Assembly: GCA_905178155.1 (NCBI GenBank)
Contig: CAJINV010000020.1
Span: forward strand, 1,116,001-1,180,000
Direction: 5' to 3'
DNA length: 64,000 bases
DNA from: Amoebophrya sp. A120
Taxonomy: Eukaryota > Sar > Dinophyceae > Syndiniales > Amoebophryaceae
Shown here: positions 1 to 12,800 of the stretch, piece after piece
How the letters are laid out: each line of letters begins with the position of its first letter
How positions within the stretch are numbered: position 1 is the first letter of the stretch
Position numbers and translations under genes: made by a program
The notes under the pieces: model-generated
What the model saw: only the letters and a program-made list of their open reading frames with translations
Told to the model about the DNA's origin: nothing
The model's database searches: none

Positions 1-206
1 GCACTACCACTTGTTCCGCGAATGCGATTGCAAGTTCGTGTGGATGCTCCTCGTCCTCGACGTCGCTTGCCTCGCTTGGGGGCGAACCCGGGGGAGCCTG
101 CGGTACACCATGGTGGAAATGGCCACGCTGGTGAATCACTTTCACCGCACCCGCACCTGCGACCAAAAAGGGTCTCCGATGCGGCCCACGACCCCCGGCC
201 AGCGCG
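1..206 (-). CDS. partial exon at window edge, unknown protein
   Basis: One minus-strand frame stays open from an AG acceptor near 207 to the window edge. It reads as ordinary protein, including the stretch SEASDVEDEEHPHELAIAF. The segment is more GC-rich than the 2 kb to its right, as the coding exons here tend to be. There is no start, so the exon would be internal and the gene would continue beyond base 1. The other frames are also long, so the frame is chosen on amino-acid composition only. No family is recognised. Confidence 0.35.
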
Positions 207-2675
207 GACAGAAATACTAGGTGCTGCATCAGTAGCCACACGTAGCACGTCGGCTTGATTTTTCTTCGGACGGTGGTACTTGAGGGAAAGTAGAGCGCCC
301 GTGGAGATTCAGGCTTCATTTTCTTCCGCAAACTCCTAAAACCTAATCAGCTAGTAGCACGACGTGCGTCGAAGTCAAGTTGCCAAAATTGTGAAAGGTG
401 CGGGACAAGAGGAAAATCCTGCTCAGCTCCGTCTCCGTGCGAAAAAAATATAAAGCGTATTGATATAGTTCGGTAGATAGTGGAGTTGATGGTCGCTAAA
501 ATTTTATTGGTTGCCGTCAAAAAGCGACGGGTTTTTGATACACGTAGAGGTAGATGGCTTCAGCTTCATTAAGTCGTGGTCGTGAAAGTCGTGCTCCAAT
601 CGTGTTTCTTGCGTTCGCTTTTCATCGAAGTGGAGTTGAGATTGTTTGGCCATAAGGACGATGAGCATCGTGGTGTTGAAAGCAATAGAAAGGGAGTGAC
701 GCGCCGGCTCCTTCTTCTCTTTCGCTTATTTTTTCACCACGCTTAATATCATATCTGCTTGATGTCGTAGTGGTACGTGGCCTGTCTGCGGTCTTTATCT
801 TTTTGGTGTCGTGTAGGTCGCTTTGGACGGACGGCGTCGCTTTGGACGGCTCGCGTTTCGTGTCGTACCACTTTTGACGTTGTAGAAGCCCCGATTGATG
901 ACCGTTCTCCTCGTCGCCCCGTTGTCTACGTCTAAGTTCAATAATTTGGATTCCTTTTCCTGGGTCGGGTGCTAGTTGTTGTAGCGCTTTGATCTATATG
1001 CTGACACTACTAGTGGTATGCCACTATGTTGATGGCCCGCCTCGAAGTTTGCCTGCAGCTTTACGTAGAGCCTCAGCAGCAGTTGTAGCGCTAGGGCTAC
1101 GGCTAGCGCGTGTGAGTAATAATTCAGTTTACAACAGCACTCTATGTTGACTTTGTTTATCTGCACGGTCAACAACAGCAACGGCTACTCCTCACCCCAT
1201 CGGCAAGCGAGTGAGATAGTACTGAAATTCTTTTATCGACGCTTTTTTTCTGGTTCTACGCTATACAACTTTGTTTAAGTCATCTAGTTCGAAAGAGTCG
1301 TAAGTTGTCACCGTGAAGTAGATCGCTTCAGATGTAAATCATGACGATTGAAGAAAATAGAAGTCCTTGTACTTGTTTCACCGATCGAGAGGAGATCTTG
1401 AGAAGTTTTGGACTGATGTTGATGGATCGACAACTCAATGATTGGATGAAGTTGTAAAAAAGTAGGCATGTTGCGGTTGGTGCAACGCTCCCACACTTTT
1501 TCCGTTCCCATACAGCAGCTGTGGGAGCCGGATGCACATACAACCAGGAGCAAAACATGAAGAAGAAAATAGCGGTCGAGTAGACAGATCTTTGGAAGCC
1601 TTCTTTGTACAACAACCATTTCAGGCATTGTACCGGGCTGGTAATAACTAATATGAGACCGTGGTCGTCCTTATGCTCATCAACATCCTTCTTGTATGTA
1701 AGTACTTAAACAACCACCACCAACGGATCTTCAGGACTCTTATCGGAGCTGTCATCTTCAACAAGGCACGGCATCAATCTGCGGGTCCGTCAAGATCACA
1801 TGAATTGATGTCGGAAGCAAGCCGATTCCCATTCCTAAGATCTCCATCACGACGGCCAATAATATAGCACCTTCAACAACTGAACAGGATCGTAATTGTT
1901 GGCGCATTGAAATTGCAGGTGATTGCAGACTAAGACTTCTACTTATTGCATTGATTCATGCCCACTAGCATAGATCTTGAGCTGTGTATGTTGATCCACC
2001 TACCACTTGCAATTATTGATTCGGAGAAACGAAAGCCGAACTCGAATCCAATTCCAAGACATGACAGCTGGATCTGCTCCTTATCGAAACATTAACGCTG
2101 GAAGTTTTCGTTTCTCCTTTCTCCTGGCCCACTCAGAGAGCTGGCGTTTTTTTTTTCCATTTCAACTTCCTTTTTCAGAAACAGCAGCAGGTTGCATTCT
2201 ATTCATATTGTTAGCGTCTTGTATACGCTATATTTTTTTTTTAATATGGCACTTTTGTATTCTACAGCGTCTTCATCTCCTTCATCACACAGTTCGTTCA
2301 AATATATACCGCGTTTGGTTTTTCCTTTTCGATCAGCGCACTGTCGCTGATTCTACAGCGAGAAAAGCAATGGTATTTCCGTTTGCTTCTTGTGCTTTCC
2401 AATAGAGTCCGACCCGTCTTTATGTATGAAATGAAACATCACTCCTGTCACTGATCACTACGACGTGACTGTGCTAGTCCGCTCCATTTTTTTCGTCCCC
2501 GGACGACGACAGCCCGTGTTATTTGACATTTTTCCCCGACATGAAGCATTAGGGTGGCCAGGCTGGTTTGATGTTGGACCGTCATTTTCGTTTGTCGGAG
2601 TCGGCTAGGGCTACTTTTGCGCCGCGTACTAGTAAAGGTAGACATGGACGAGCAGGTCAAGAGCGTCAACACTTG
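207..2675. other. intergenic region, no gene recognised
   Basis: About 2.5 kb of AT-leaning sequence with many stops in all frames. Short ORFs exist but none shows a family signature, membrane helix pattern or introner. I see no tRNA or rRNA. It probably holds the 3' flank of the transporter gene to its right. Confidence 0.5.
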
Positions 2676-5044
2676 CTACTTACTCACCAGAGTTCTTGCG
2701 AACAAGAAGAAAAGCAACGACCCGAGGGAGCTTCCGAATTGCAGCACGCGCCCCGCTTGGCTTAAAGCCGGCTTCGCGTCGCCACATGTTGACGCAGCTC
2801 CGAGCGTAGCCATGGTCATGGTCTTTCCAAAGGGCAAAATCGTGATCCCAGAGATGACGAAAAGTACGAAGAGACCACGCGGGAAATCATGGGGGTGGTC
2901 GTCCTGAAGAAAGAGGAAGTTGTAGTTTTCGAGTGTTGAAGCTGTACTAGTAGCAGCGAAACTTTCATCATTGTCATTCCCTCTGTACGTTTGTCGGTGT
3001 CGTGATCGTGAATGTGAATCTTCATCAAAGAGCGCATGTTTGCTGTCATAATTTTCTGGTGTTCGTCCCCATACGACAGTAGGATCAACAACCACTTTCT
3101 CCTCACGACTCGACGGCGTTTGCAATGCTTGATCAGTTGCAACAAGAGGGTCACTGGTGCTGTCTCGCTGATGATCTTTTCTCCCAATGTTGTGCTGCAT
3201 CGGTTCTGCTTCATCGCGGTCTCGGCTTACCGTTATCTCGGTTCTTCTTCTTGTCGCCGTGGTAAAGCGCGTGCTGAAGACATCGTTTGGCTGAATTACA
3301 CGTCCGTCGTCGCTCGTAAACGAGGACCACCTCTGTGATGCTTCAGTTTCTCTGCTCTCGTCTCCGTCTGCCCCGCCCCGAACCGCTAACGCCAAGACAA
3401 ACCCCCCGACTAACAGCCAGTACAGTGTCGCGAGTATCCGCACACTGCGCCGCGCGTAGCACCAGTAGGCCGCGGCAACGGCGAAGGGAGTGAGCCAGCC
3501 GGAAACATTGGTGATGAGAAAATAGAGGTAGTTTGTCTCGCCGGCATCGCCCTTCGTCACAACGCGGCACGCAAAAACGGTGAGAGACAGAAAAAGGCCG
3601 TTCTGAAAAGCGCCCGCGAGAAATAGGGATACGAGCGACAGTACATTTTGGCTCGTCCTGGAGGGTGGTGGGACGTCGACCATCGCGGTTTCCTGCTGCT
3701 GAAGTTCCGCGGTCTCGAAGTGGTCTTCTACTCGGTGTGGTTGCAGCGGCAAGGGTGATGCTGCTGAGCGTGGTTGTTGTGCTGTCTCTCCACCGTGCTG
3801 CGGGTAGAGATTCTTCATCGCTTCTTGTGATTCAGTGAGGCTTGAACTCCTGCTGGGTTCTCGTCCTGTATTCAACTGATCACACGTCACCTCATCGTCT
3901 TCAGATCTAATCACCGCTGCACCCGCGGCACCGGCAACATCTACACTACGCTCCGCAGCAAGTACTATGGCCTCCACCCGCCGCCTGCAGTGATGCACCA
4001 AGTAAACAACCACCGGAAGAAACACAACTGCATACAAAACAGCGAACAGCCCAAAGTACACGGCTGGCGACCAGTCGAAATATCGCTGCAGACTGACAAA
4101 CACCGCGATAAAACCCACGGAACTCGTCGCACCCCCTGAGAGACACACGACGCCCGTCGGGACGTCCACCGGATCCAAGCAGTGCGCCACAAAAGGCCAG
4201 TAGGACAGGTTCGTCAGGCACGCGAAACAGGCGAGCAGCGTGTAGCAAAGGTAAAACAGGATATTGAAGTAGGAGAGTGAAGTAGATGAAGTGGTGGTAG
4301 GTGTTGTTGATGTTGAAAAGAATTGTAGATTTTCCACAGGTGGAACCGGTGGTACTTGTGGAACAACTTGTTCAACTGCCCCGTAGCTCGTACTTCCTTG
4401 CAGTTCCCCGACGCTTATCATCTCCTCGCCGTTGTACAGGTAGCCCCAGGAAGAGGCCAAAAGACCGAGAGCAATCACGTCACCGACGACAACCGTGAGG
4501 ATGGTCCCGGAAAGCACTGGCAAACTCTGCGCATGCTCCACATTGCGGAACAGGAAAGTGTGTCTGGAGTTATGAATAAGGAGGCAGTTTTACCAGCAGG
4601 AGCTGGCTGACGTGTCGTGCATTCGTTCAGTTGGTTCTCTCGTGCACGTCGACAACAAAGTCGTACTACTAGTCGTGCTATTATTATTGGAAATATTTCT
4701 TCATACATCATACCACTAAGAGAGAGCATTCAAGAATGGTAAACGCATTTTCACGAGGCACATGCAAAAAAAAAAAAACGAGAATTGTATCTATACATTA
4801 GCACTGCAACCAGGCCAGTCTGTGCGGCGAGAGACAGGTTACTTGGCAGCTGGTATCCGTCCGGCAGCAGGGGAATGAGCTTCCACGCGTCACTGAAGAC
4901 GCACTGCACTGGCATCCACGCAGAGGCGCCGAGAAGTGCGAGAAGGGTGTACAAAACGGGTTTCGGGCTTGTTGGTCGTGGATGTTGTTGTGAGGTAGAA
5001 GGCGGTCGCCCCCGTCGGAATTCATTCCCGCCGTCTGCATCCAT
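2676..5044 (-). CDS. SLC52-type riboflavin transporter
   Basis: Predicted plasma-membrane riboflavin (vitamin B2) transporter of the SLC52/RFVT family, 711 residues. Two exons: 5044-4797 and 4563-2676. They join in frame across a 233-bp GT-AG intron with donor GTATAG. Exon 1 carries the family N-terminus: a first helix, then a segment reading LLALLGASAWMPVQ and later LLPDGYQLPSNLSLAAQ, the place where animal members have a W-V-A-V-N-G helix followed by L-P-E-G-W-x-L-P-S. Exon 2 starts with a helix ending LLASSWGYLY, then CFACLTNLSYWPFVAHCL, matching the family's conserved C-x-S-N-x-T-F-x-P-F helix. The last helices (GRVLQFGSSLGSLLFFLF) match the family's end. The loop between helices 6 and 7 and a second acidic loop are much longer than in animals. 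The stop lies inside GTGAGTAAG, which resembles a donor site, so a further 3' exon cannot be excluded. Confidence 0.8.
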
Positions 5045-5841
5045 GGTAGTCGTTTTGTTTCAGCCGCAGCACAGATTGTTGTTTTTGACGAAATATTTAT
5101 AATTATAATAATAATTATAAGAATAAGATACTAGCAGCTCTTAGGGTTCTATGGTCAACATATCTTCCGTTTCTGAGAATTCAGCTGTACTACTTCTAAT
5201 CGAAACCATAACCAACTCAACACATCATCTTCACATACTATAGTCGTGAAACCAACTGCAGCTATGTCATCTCACCGACACATCACTCAGCAAGAGGTGT
5301 TGCAGAGCAAGCCGAAGATAAAGAACACCACATGTAGTTCGCATCCCTGTTCCTGTGAAGGTCAAACTGAAGCTCATTACGCTGCTCGCGATGCTCATGG
5401 AGTTGTGCATCCATTGCCTAGCATTCACATGGCCTGCGAAGCGAAAGGGCAGCACGAGTCGCAGCCTTGTCAGTGGAAAAAAAGTACGTAGACCACGCAT
5501 CGTACAACTCAAACCCAGACGTGATGGTGCATGCGAAAAAAATCCATGTTGAAGATGCTCCTTTCGTGGCCCCTTGAATTGTCTCTCTTTCTTTGAAGTC
5601 ATGCTTCGCTTCCACGACCACAGCTGTTCTCTTTTTCTGCTTTTCCCCTCCCTATCGTAATTCACCTCTGCTGGTGCAAGAACGTAGGATGAACGTCATG
5701 TTCATAATCACCACGAACTCGTCCTACCTCCTTGCGCTTGCGCCCGTTCGGGGCCCTCGGAATCGGGATCTCGTCCCATTTACTGTCTGAAGTTGTAGAC
5801 CTGGTTATTTTCGTCCCTGCGGCTGCGCGTTACTGCATCCA
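5045..5841. other. intergenic region
   Basis: About 800 bp between the transporter start and the next gene's stop. It has an AT-rich tract at 5095-5130 and no convincing ORF or introner. It should contain the promoter of the SLC52 gene; I see no recognisable promoter motif. Confidence 0.4.
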
Positions 5842-7673
5842 CTACCGGTTCAGACTTTCCATATGTTGCGAAACCCGGGCGGCGTCCGTGGAGACGGCCT
5901 GCGCGAGTAAGGCCGCTTGGTCGCGACTGCGTTGCACGTCCGCCTGCAGGTGCGCGGGCGGTTTCACGGTGATGGGCTGGGCAATGGGCTGTCCCACTTG
6001 GGAGTGAAGCCGCTGCTTGTAGGCGACCAAGTCTATCCCGGAGAAAAAAAGTAGCATATCCCACATCGAACTGATCATCCCAAACAGTTCTACTTCAATC
6101 AGAAGAACTATTAATGGACCGGCCTAGGAGTACTAGGAGAGCAAATCAATTTGATGATGAATTTTGCTTATTCATCGTAAACACCTTGTGTGTTTTTTTG
6201 CATGACAACAGTAAATGTGATATGCTAGCATTTTTCTCTAGGATAAAGTCTGGGAAGAAGGACATGCTGACGTGCTCCGCTATCGAAAGAAAAAACTGCT
6301 ACACTGTAAATTTGCGACGCGACAGGGGACCCAACGCAGATAAAGAAGTGTGTCTTGCTACACGTTTGAGAAGCCAGGGCAGAAGTCTGAGGCATGCGCA
6401 TGCAGATTTTTATCCTTAGCGGGGTCGTGGACCTCGCATGGCAAACTTTCTTTGTCACGTAGTACAAAGACAAAATTGATGTGATGCCAAAGCTTGCATT
6501 TGCAAATTTCGTACAGAGTGAAGCACAACATTTTTCGTCCGATATCCGCGGCGCTCCAGATGATGAATATGATGTAGAGAAAAATGCCCAGGTTGATCAG
6601 CATCCAGAATACCGCGAACGCATCCGTGAATCCGCACACCATGCTGCTACCCATGCGCTGCAGGTCCTGGTGGTGTTACGTTGACACAACAACTTTTCTT
6701 GATGTGCGTAACTGTTAGACTACTACTGCTCGAAAAACATCATGTTGGCGATAGTTCTTGTGCTAGCCCTGAACTACATCATCAAGAAACGAGCTCATCC
6801 TGGTGGCAACAGCAGGAGGAGCTCACCAAGAACTTGCTCTACACTAGACTACGATCATCTCCACCTACAACATCAACTAGCAATCATTTCCTATACCACA
6901 GAGACCGCGGCCGAGCACACATCCCCGGTGAAGAGCATCATGACAAAGTAGAAAGCGGTGAACGCCGTCTGCGCAATGAGGTAGTAGAGATAGAGGCGTA
7001 GCTATCACAAGAGAAAAGTGTTACAGTTACACATGCGTTGGAGTTTCTGCATCACAGATTTTCTCTGTGTGGCAGAGAAGACTTGTTATGCAAGGATCAT
7101 AAAGGACAAAATACGTAGGAAACGGAGCTCGCAAGTATTTCCTGCATGACAAAGGTTGTCTCTCTTGCGGCTCCTGCAACACAATGTGTAACTGTAACAC
7201 TTTTTTGTTGCGATAGTAGCTGGGATTCCACTCGATAGACCGCACCGATACCCGCGGCGATGATGATTGGTAGTGCGATCAGACACCATGCGCCGTAGAG
7301 AACCTGCGATGGTGCAATGTTCGATGTACTTCTAAAGGAGTTGCGAGTCAACTCAATTGCTTCGTGTCTTCAATTTCCTTGTTTCGTGCCATTTCTACTT
7401 TTTCTTTCTCACGAAGATTTACAGACACAGAGCTTACTGCTACTCGTCGGTCAGTGTATGCAGCAACATCATCATATTCGTCATGATCAACATGATCATC
7501 TTCATATCGCAGACCTGTGTAATGGGCGGTATTTTCACTCCTCCGATGCTAATCACCTCGGTGCTGCTGATGAGGCATACCACCGTTATAGCGGCGACCA
7601 GGTGTAAAAGACAAATAATTTCCACGCCGAACAGCAGCGTGAAAAAACCGCAACAGTTGTTGGCAGGCTTCAT
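5842..7673 (-). CDS. four-transmembrane protein, conserved-looking, function unknown
   Basis: Predicted 236-residue membrane protein with four helices. Exons: 7673-7515, 7303-7217, 6998-6897, 6666-6545, 6275-6264 and 6070-5842. The parts add to 711 nt and keep one frame. GT-AG introns lie at 7304-7514, 6667-6896 (donor GTATAG) and probably 6071-6263; introners at 7004-7216 and 6281-6544 split two exons. Helix 1 is FFTLLFGVEIICLLHLV, helix 2 VLYGAWCLIALPIIIAAG, helix 3 LYYLIAQTAFTAFYFVMML, helix 4 FAVFWMLINLGIFLYII. The motif GVKIPPITQ before helix 2 and YRVESQLRLYLYYL between helices 2 and 3 look constrained. The C-terminal 75 residues are cytosolic-looking and helical, rich in Q, A and R. 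The last intron before SMWDMLLFF is the least certain. I do not recognise a named family. Confidence 0.65.
6281..6544 (-). mobile_element. introner, divergent D/G-like
   Basis: 264 bp in the four-helix gene, between direct repeats tccgc (6276-6280 and 6545-6549). The ends are imperfect inverted repeats starting TATCG, then an A-rich run and a CACTnTA core. Exact removal joins SAA to EHVS in frame. Confidence 0.7.
7004..7216 (-). mobile_element. introner, family B
   Basis: 213 bp with TIR core GTGTTACAGTTACAC at both ends and exact TSD tagct (6999-7003 and 7217-7221). Removal gives VESQLRLYLYYL in frame in the four-helix protein. Confidence 0.85.
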
Positions 7674-9837
7674 TGTCGCTGATGTTCTTGACGAGGGAGT
7701 AGTACTCCGGACGTCAGCACTTCCTTCGGGGAGTCGGTGTCGGCCACACGTGTACTTATCCCGCTTCACATACGTGATTCGTCTCCGAGCTGTTCAAGCA
7801 ATGTGTCGTGGAGGAAAGAACGGCGTCAGCAGCTGCACCCTGGTGTCACAAGCATGATCACGACTCCTAGTCGTCCTCGATAGACAGATTCTACTTGTTC
7901 CCCCGTAGCGCCTACCTAGTTACGTAAATCATGCCCCAACCAATGAAGTTGTCACTCAGACTCATTATACGTATACCACTTCGTTTTCTACTCTTCCTGT
8001 CAATTGGCGGGAACAGCTGCTGTCAATGATATGCAGAGAAACTTCTAGAGCTCGCTCTCGTCATGGAGCCAACTCGGAAGATGAAACATTCTGTGCTGTT
8101 GCTGGTCACTCAGCATTTTTACCCTTGTCACACTTCCCTCCATGTTGTACCGTACGCAGCTGGCTCTTCTTGAGCAGAAAAGCAGCAACCATCAGCAAGC
8201 GAGGATCGCACGGACATAAACGCACAACCGCAACACACATGGGTTTACGGCAGACACCGTGACAGGTCAGGGCACTTTTATTACCCTGCCCATTCACAAG
8301 TTTTTCTTTGTTTCTTATTTTTTTCATTTTTTGGAATTGGAGAGTGAAACGGTTGCAAACAGAGGTCTTCGTCCCAGCGCTAGCTTTATCGCGCTTGCCT
8401 AGCTCTTCTCCGCGAGAAGTCAACTCCTACTAGGTCAAAACGGTACTAGTGAGGGACGCAAAGGCAGGGATGGCGTCAACGACGTTACGTATTATCTGAC
8501 AACTTTTCATTCTTTTGTGGTGGATACTTATACAGCTGATACCCTTAGTCTTCGTGCGGCCTGTCGTAGTTGCCTCTGAAATTAGGGTCATTTTCTAGAA
8601 GAATATCAGCGACCCTACGCTTCTGCTGCTTCCCCTTCGCTGACACTACCTCTACTTTGTTTGTTTTTCTCGGTTTTTTCTTTAATTTCAATTGAGCCAC
8701 TGCTTCAGATTTTCTTGTTCATTTTTTCGATAGAAACGATCGATAGCACAGAGCATAGAGAAACTACTCACATCATCGCAAAAATCGGGTGGCACGGCGC
8801 AGGAGTGCGATTTTATTTCTGCGATTGATAGATTGGTGCGATGCGTAGATAGTTTCTGTTCCTGTGGTGCGAGTACTTTGAAATAAATTTTTCGGGCTAC
8901 GAACATAGAAGGATGTAGTTGCTATAGCAGGTGCAGAGTATCATAATTTCTTTTTACATTATTTTGGTTTTGCTTCCACTTTGTTTTGGTGCAAGGCCGT
9001 CCTGCAATTTTGTTCATAATCATATTAATTTACTCAACGGTAATTACAACAATCAAACTCTTTAGGATAACGATAAGGTGGCGATAGGTAGGAATAATAG
9101 CGTCCGAGTTCTTTCAACCCGGCGTCTCTGCATCTGTAACTGTAAACATTCGAAACAAATAGAAAGAATACTGTGGTCCGAGGAACGGACCCTGTCAAGA
9201 AGGTGCTGATCTGCTAAAATTCAATTTCAAACTGAAACTTGCGCGTTGATTGCATCTCTGCTGCGAAAGAGGTTTTATATTGAGAATTTCAACTTGCCTG
9301 TCGTGTAAACTAACAAGTGAACAACAAAACTTAATTTTCAACATGTGAACTGTAAACCACAAAAAAAATCTATTCTCGGTGGAAATTATTATTATCCATT
9401 CTGCTTTCGACGATATAATTTTCTTTTCCTATTGCTATTTCTTCGCTTCGAAACGAAGAGGACATTTTTCATTCTGCTCAACAGTGCCAGCTAGATTTTT
9501 AGTTGTATTCTTCGAAATTGAATTGCAAACGTATCTTTTCAAGTGTGACTGAATCCCTGTTGATTGAAATTGAAACATAGTGGTAACGTCGACTGGTTGC
9601 GGCCACGACTGCAGCTTCAGTGCGTTCACGACCACAATCAACTTAGGTTTTTTTATTGAAGATATTTATTAATTATCATCGGCGATGTAAACAAACACCC
9701 ACGCCCACCATATTGCATTCTAATTTTCGTGAGCCCATCTCTACTAGGCCACTGAAGATTTATTTTGCTCGGGTTCTGAGGCGCCCCGTCCTGATGTAAG
9801 TAACTTCATCTTCGATCACAACATTTTTTGTTATTTA
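7674..9837. other. intergenic region, no gene recognised
   Basis: About 2.2 kb. The right half (8900-9700) is strongly AT-rich with frequent stops. I see no introner, conserved motif or RNA gene. It separates the ABC transporter 3' end from the four-helix gene start. Confidence 0.5.
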
Positions 9838-12800
9838 CGAGGACACGGAGTACTTGCCCATCTTGTGGATGAAGTACCACGCCAACCCGCGCCACACGAG
9901 CAACGACAACGCGAGCCCGCACACTTCGTTGAAGCCGACCGTTTCCAGCGTGCCGCCCGGAGCCTCCGCCATGATCAGCGCCTCCAATTCCTCGGTCACT
10001 TCACCCACGGAAGACTACGTATCCACAGCAAGTTTCCCCCACACAAAGTTGCGAACAAATGAGGTTTCTGCATGACAAGCCTTGCTTTCCATGTACTACT
10101 TAGCATGACAGATGTCAGCTGCACTTATTTCTAAGTCGGCAAATAAATTTGTGGTCCATTTTGTGCGTGTAGGAATATGTGTGGTACGGGAAATTTGTAT
10201 TGCATAATGCACCTGCAGAGAGCACTTGGCGGTATCCGGATCGTTCCAGAAGAGATCCTTGATCTTCGCTTCGGCCCAGGTATGCAAGAAAAAAACTGCG
10301 TAAGTGTAAATCTGTGATGCAGAAACAGCAACAGTAGAGTAACACTTGTCATGCCAGACAGCCATGAAGTTTCTTTTCGTATGCGTTTTCTTTTGACGTC
10401 CCAGCCATGCATGACAGACTTTTTCTGTCATCCATGCATAGCAAATTTATCTTTTTCATGCTGTCACCCAAAGAAAGTTCTGACACTATAAACACAATTA
10501 TTTTCTTGCATACCAGGCGTGGTTTGTGTAGTTGCTGGTCGCATTCGCGTCCGTGTAGTTATCCAGTGCACCCTATGAAATGTAAAAATGTCTGGGTCTG
10601 GAAACTTGTGATGCTGGTTGGCGTATCATGAGGCGGCCACAAGTGCTGGCTCAGCATGACAAGTTTCTGAGCTTCGAGGTGTTGCCTATTCTGCATGACA
10701 AACTGCGTTTCTGCATGAGAAAAAAACGGGGCTCTTGGGTAACGTGCATGACAGACTTTGGGGTCATGCTGGCAGAGCATGACAGACCTTCCATTCTTCC
10801 AGACCCAGACATTTTTACAATCCATACACCCCCGGCGGTCGTCATGTTGGCCGCCGTACTTGCGTCCAAGCTGCTCAGCGAGGGTGATGTCTCGCTAGTA
10901 GCCTCCTGGCCAACATCTTCTTCAGATACGCTGGCATTCGACGACAGAAGAAAACTGCTCCACGAGGAGGTACTACTACTACTACCCGTCGCCCCGGAGA
11001 TGGTTGGGACAGCGGTAAAGTCCCAGGTGTGGGGCGTATTGGAGGGGGCCGCCGGTGAAGAGGAACTACCACCAGCCGGACCACCAACATCTCCCGGAGC
11101 AGCTGCACCGGGCTGGAACGCGGCAGGAGCTGGTGCACCAGGACTTCCTCCGCCGAACACGGAGGGCACTTGGTGGTCGGGCGACCAGGACGAGGCACCG
11201 GGCTTCGCAAAGGGCGCAGCACCAGCGAAAGCCTGCTGGACGCCATTGGCCAGCGTCGAGGCGTGGAAAGTAGAAAAGTCGCCTTGTGGTTGTTGTGTAG
11301 TTGCCGCCGTGCTGTCTGCACCAGGGGTAGCAACTGCTTGTTGTGCTGGCAGAGCAGGAACTCTTGTTTCCCCTGGAGCGGCTCCCTGTTCCCCCCGCTG
11401 CGCCTCCTGGACGAGGTCGGTTCGGTTGCTTGGGTCAACAAGTGGAAGTGAGCCTCCGCTGCCTGCATCATGTTGTAGGCGCGGAACGGAGTCGATGTCC
11501 TTCATACTCTCATTCAGCCCGCCCTGGAGCCTTTCTTGCCCGTCCTTCTCCACATCGTAGTCCTCGTCATCCACGACATAGGGACTTTCAGTAGTGGAGG
11601 TAGTGTATGCATTGCAAAAGTAAATAAAGCATCGTAAATGTATGAATCGCATGACAAATTTTGTCAAGGGAAAAGGGGAACTCGTCATGCGGATTCACGT
11701 AGAAAGGTGGAATTTGTCATGCGTGAATAGCATTTTAGTACGAGTACGATAAGTTAGTACTTTTGCACTGGATATGGTAATCGTGCACGTCGAGTTGGAG
11801 AAGTCGTGGACGCGCTCGCGCAGGCCGCGTATGCATTGCAAACGCATCGTACTAGTATAAGAATAAGACGCATGACAAATTTTCTCAGCATGAGAAATTA
11901 AATTTGTATATGCAGGTTTGCCTTCAGAAAGAGATTTGTGATGCATGATTGCAATTACTACGAGTACGGCACTTTTGCACAGGATACCGCGCAGCTGGTC
12001 GCGGTACACCGCAGTGAAGCAGTAGAAGTATCCGGAACTCTATGCAAGAAAAAACTGTGTAAGTTGTAATGCAAAGCCTGCAGCACAGTGCACACTTGTC
12101 GTGCTAACCAGCCACGACGAAGCCCTACTGTATATCAATGCGTTCTCACGTCGTACTAGCTGCGCATGACAGGCTCGCGCGCTTTCATGCGGCGCAAATT
12201 TGTCATGCTCTCATTCCAAGAGACGACCTACAGCTACACCAACACAGTTTTCTTCTCTCCATAAACTCCACTGAAAAGGCCGGTAGAACCAGGGAATGGG
12301 CATCGGCACGGTGCCGCTCATCATGATTTGCGTGATCAGCAGGGCCGCGGCGGCCGCGAATCCCAGCAGCGCGTTGCTGCTGACCAGGGCCACGACGAAG
12401 TAGAATTGGGAGCAGACCTGCAGCAACAGCAGGTACATGATGGCGCCCAGGTAGGGCAGATTACCGTAGTAGCCCTGCAGTAGGTACCCCACGCACACCT
12501 GGAAAATGACCCGGGGCACGAACAACATCGCCTCCATGCAGAATTTCGAGAAGCTGTAGGCGATGGACTGGTAGGTGTGGCCGCTGTACTATGACAGTGC
12601 ACAACTCGTCCCCCGCTCCCTCATTTTCATGGCATGAACAGCAGTAGAAACAGCAGCACATCACGTGGAGCCTGGTGTGCATGACAAGTTCATACCGTAG
12701 TTTAGGATTCCGGAAGTTGAATTTGTCATGCAAACCGTGCCACACGGCACCAATTGGGTTTGGGATTTTGCATTACAAATCATGAGGGGAGGGGGACGAG

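Noticed and set aside
10628-11688. ORFs of 310 (plus) and 345 (minus) codons as independent genes
   Set aside because: The minus frame is the ABCG low-complexity exon read through into introners at both ends; the plus frame is its shadow.
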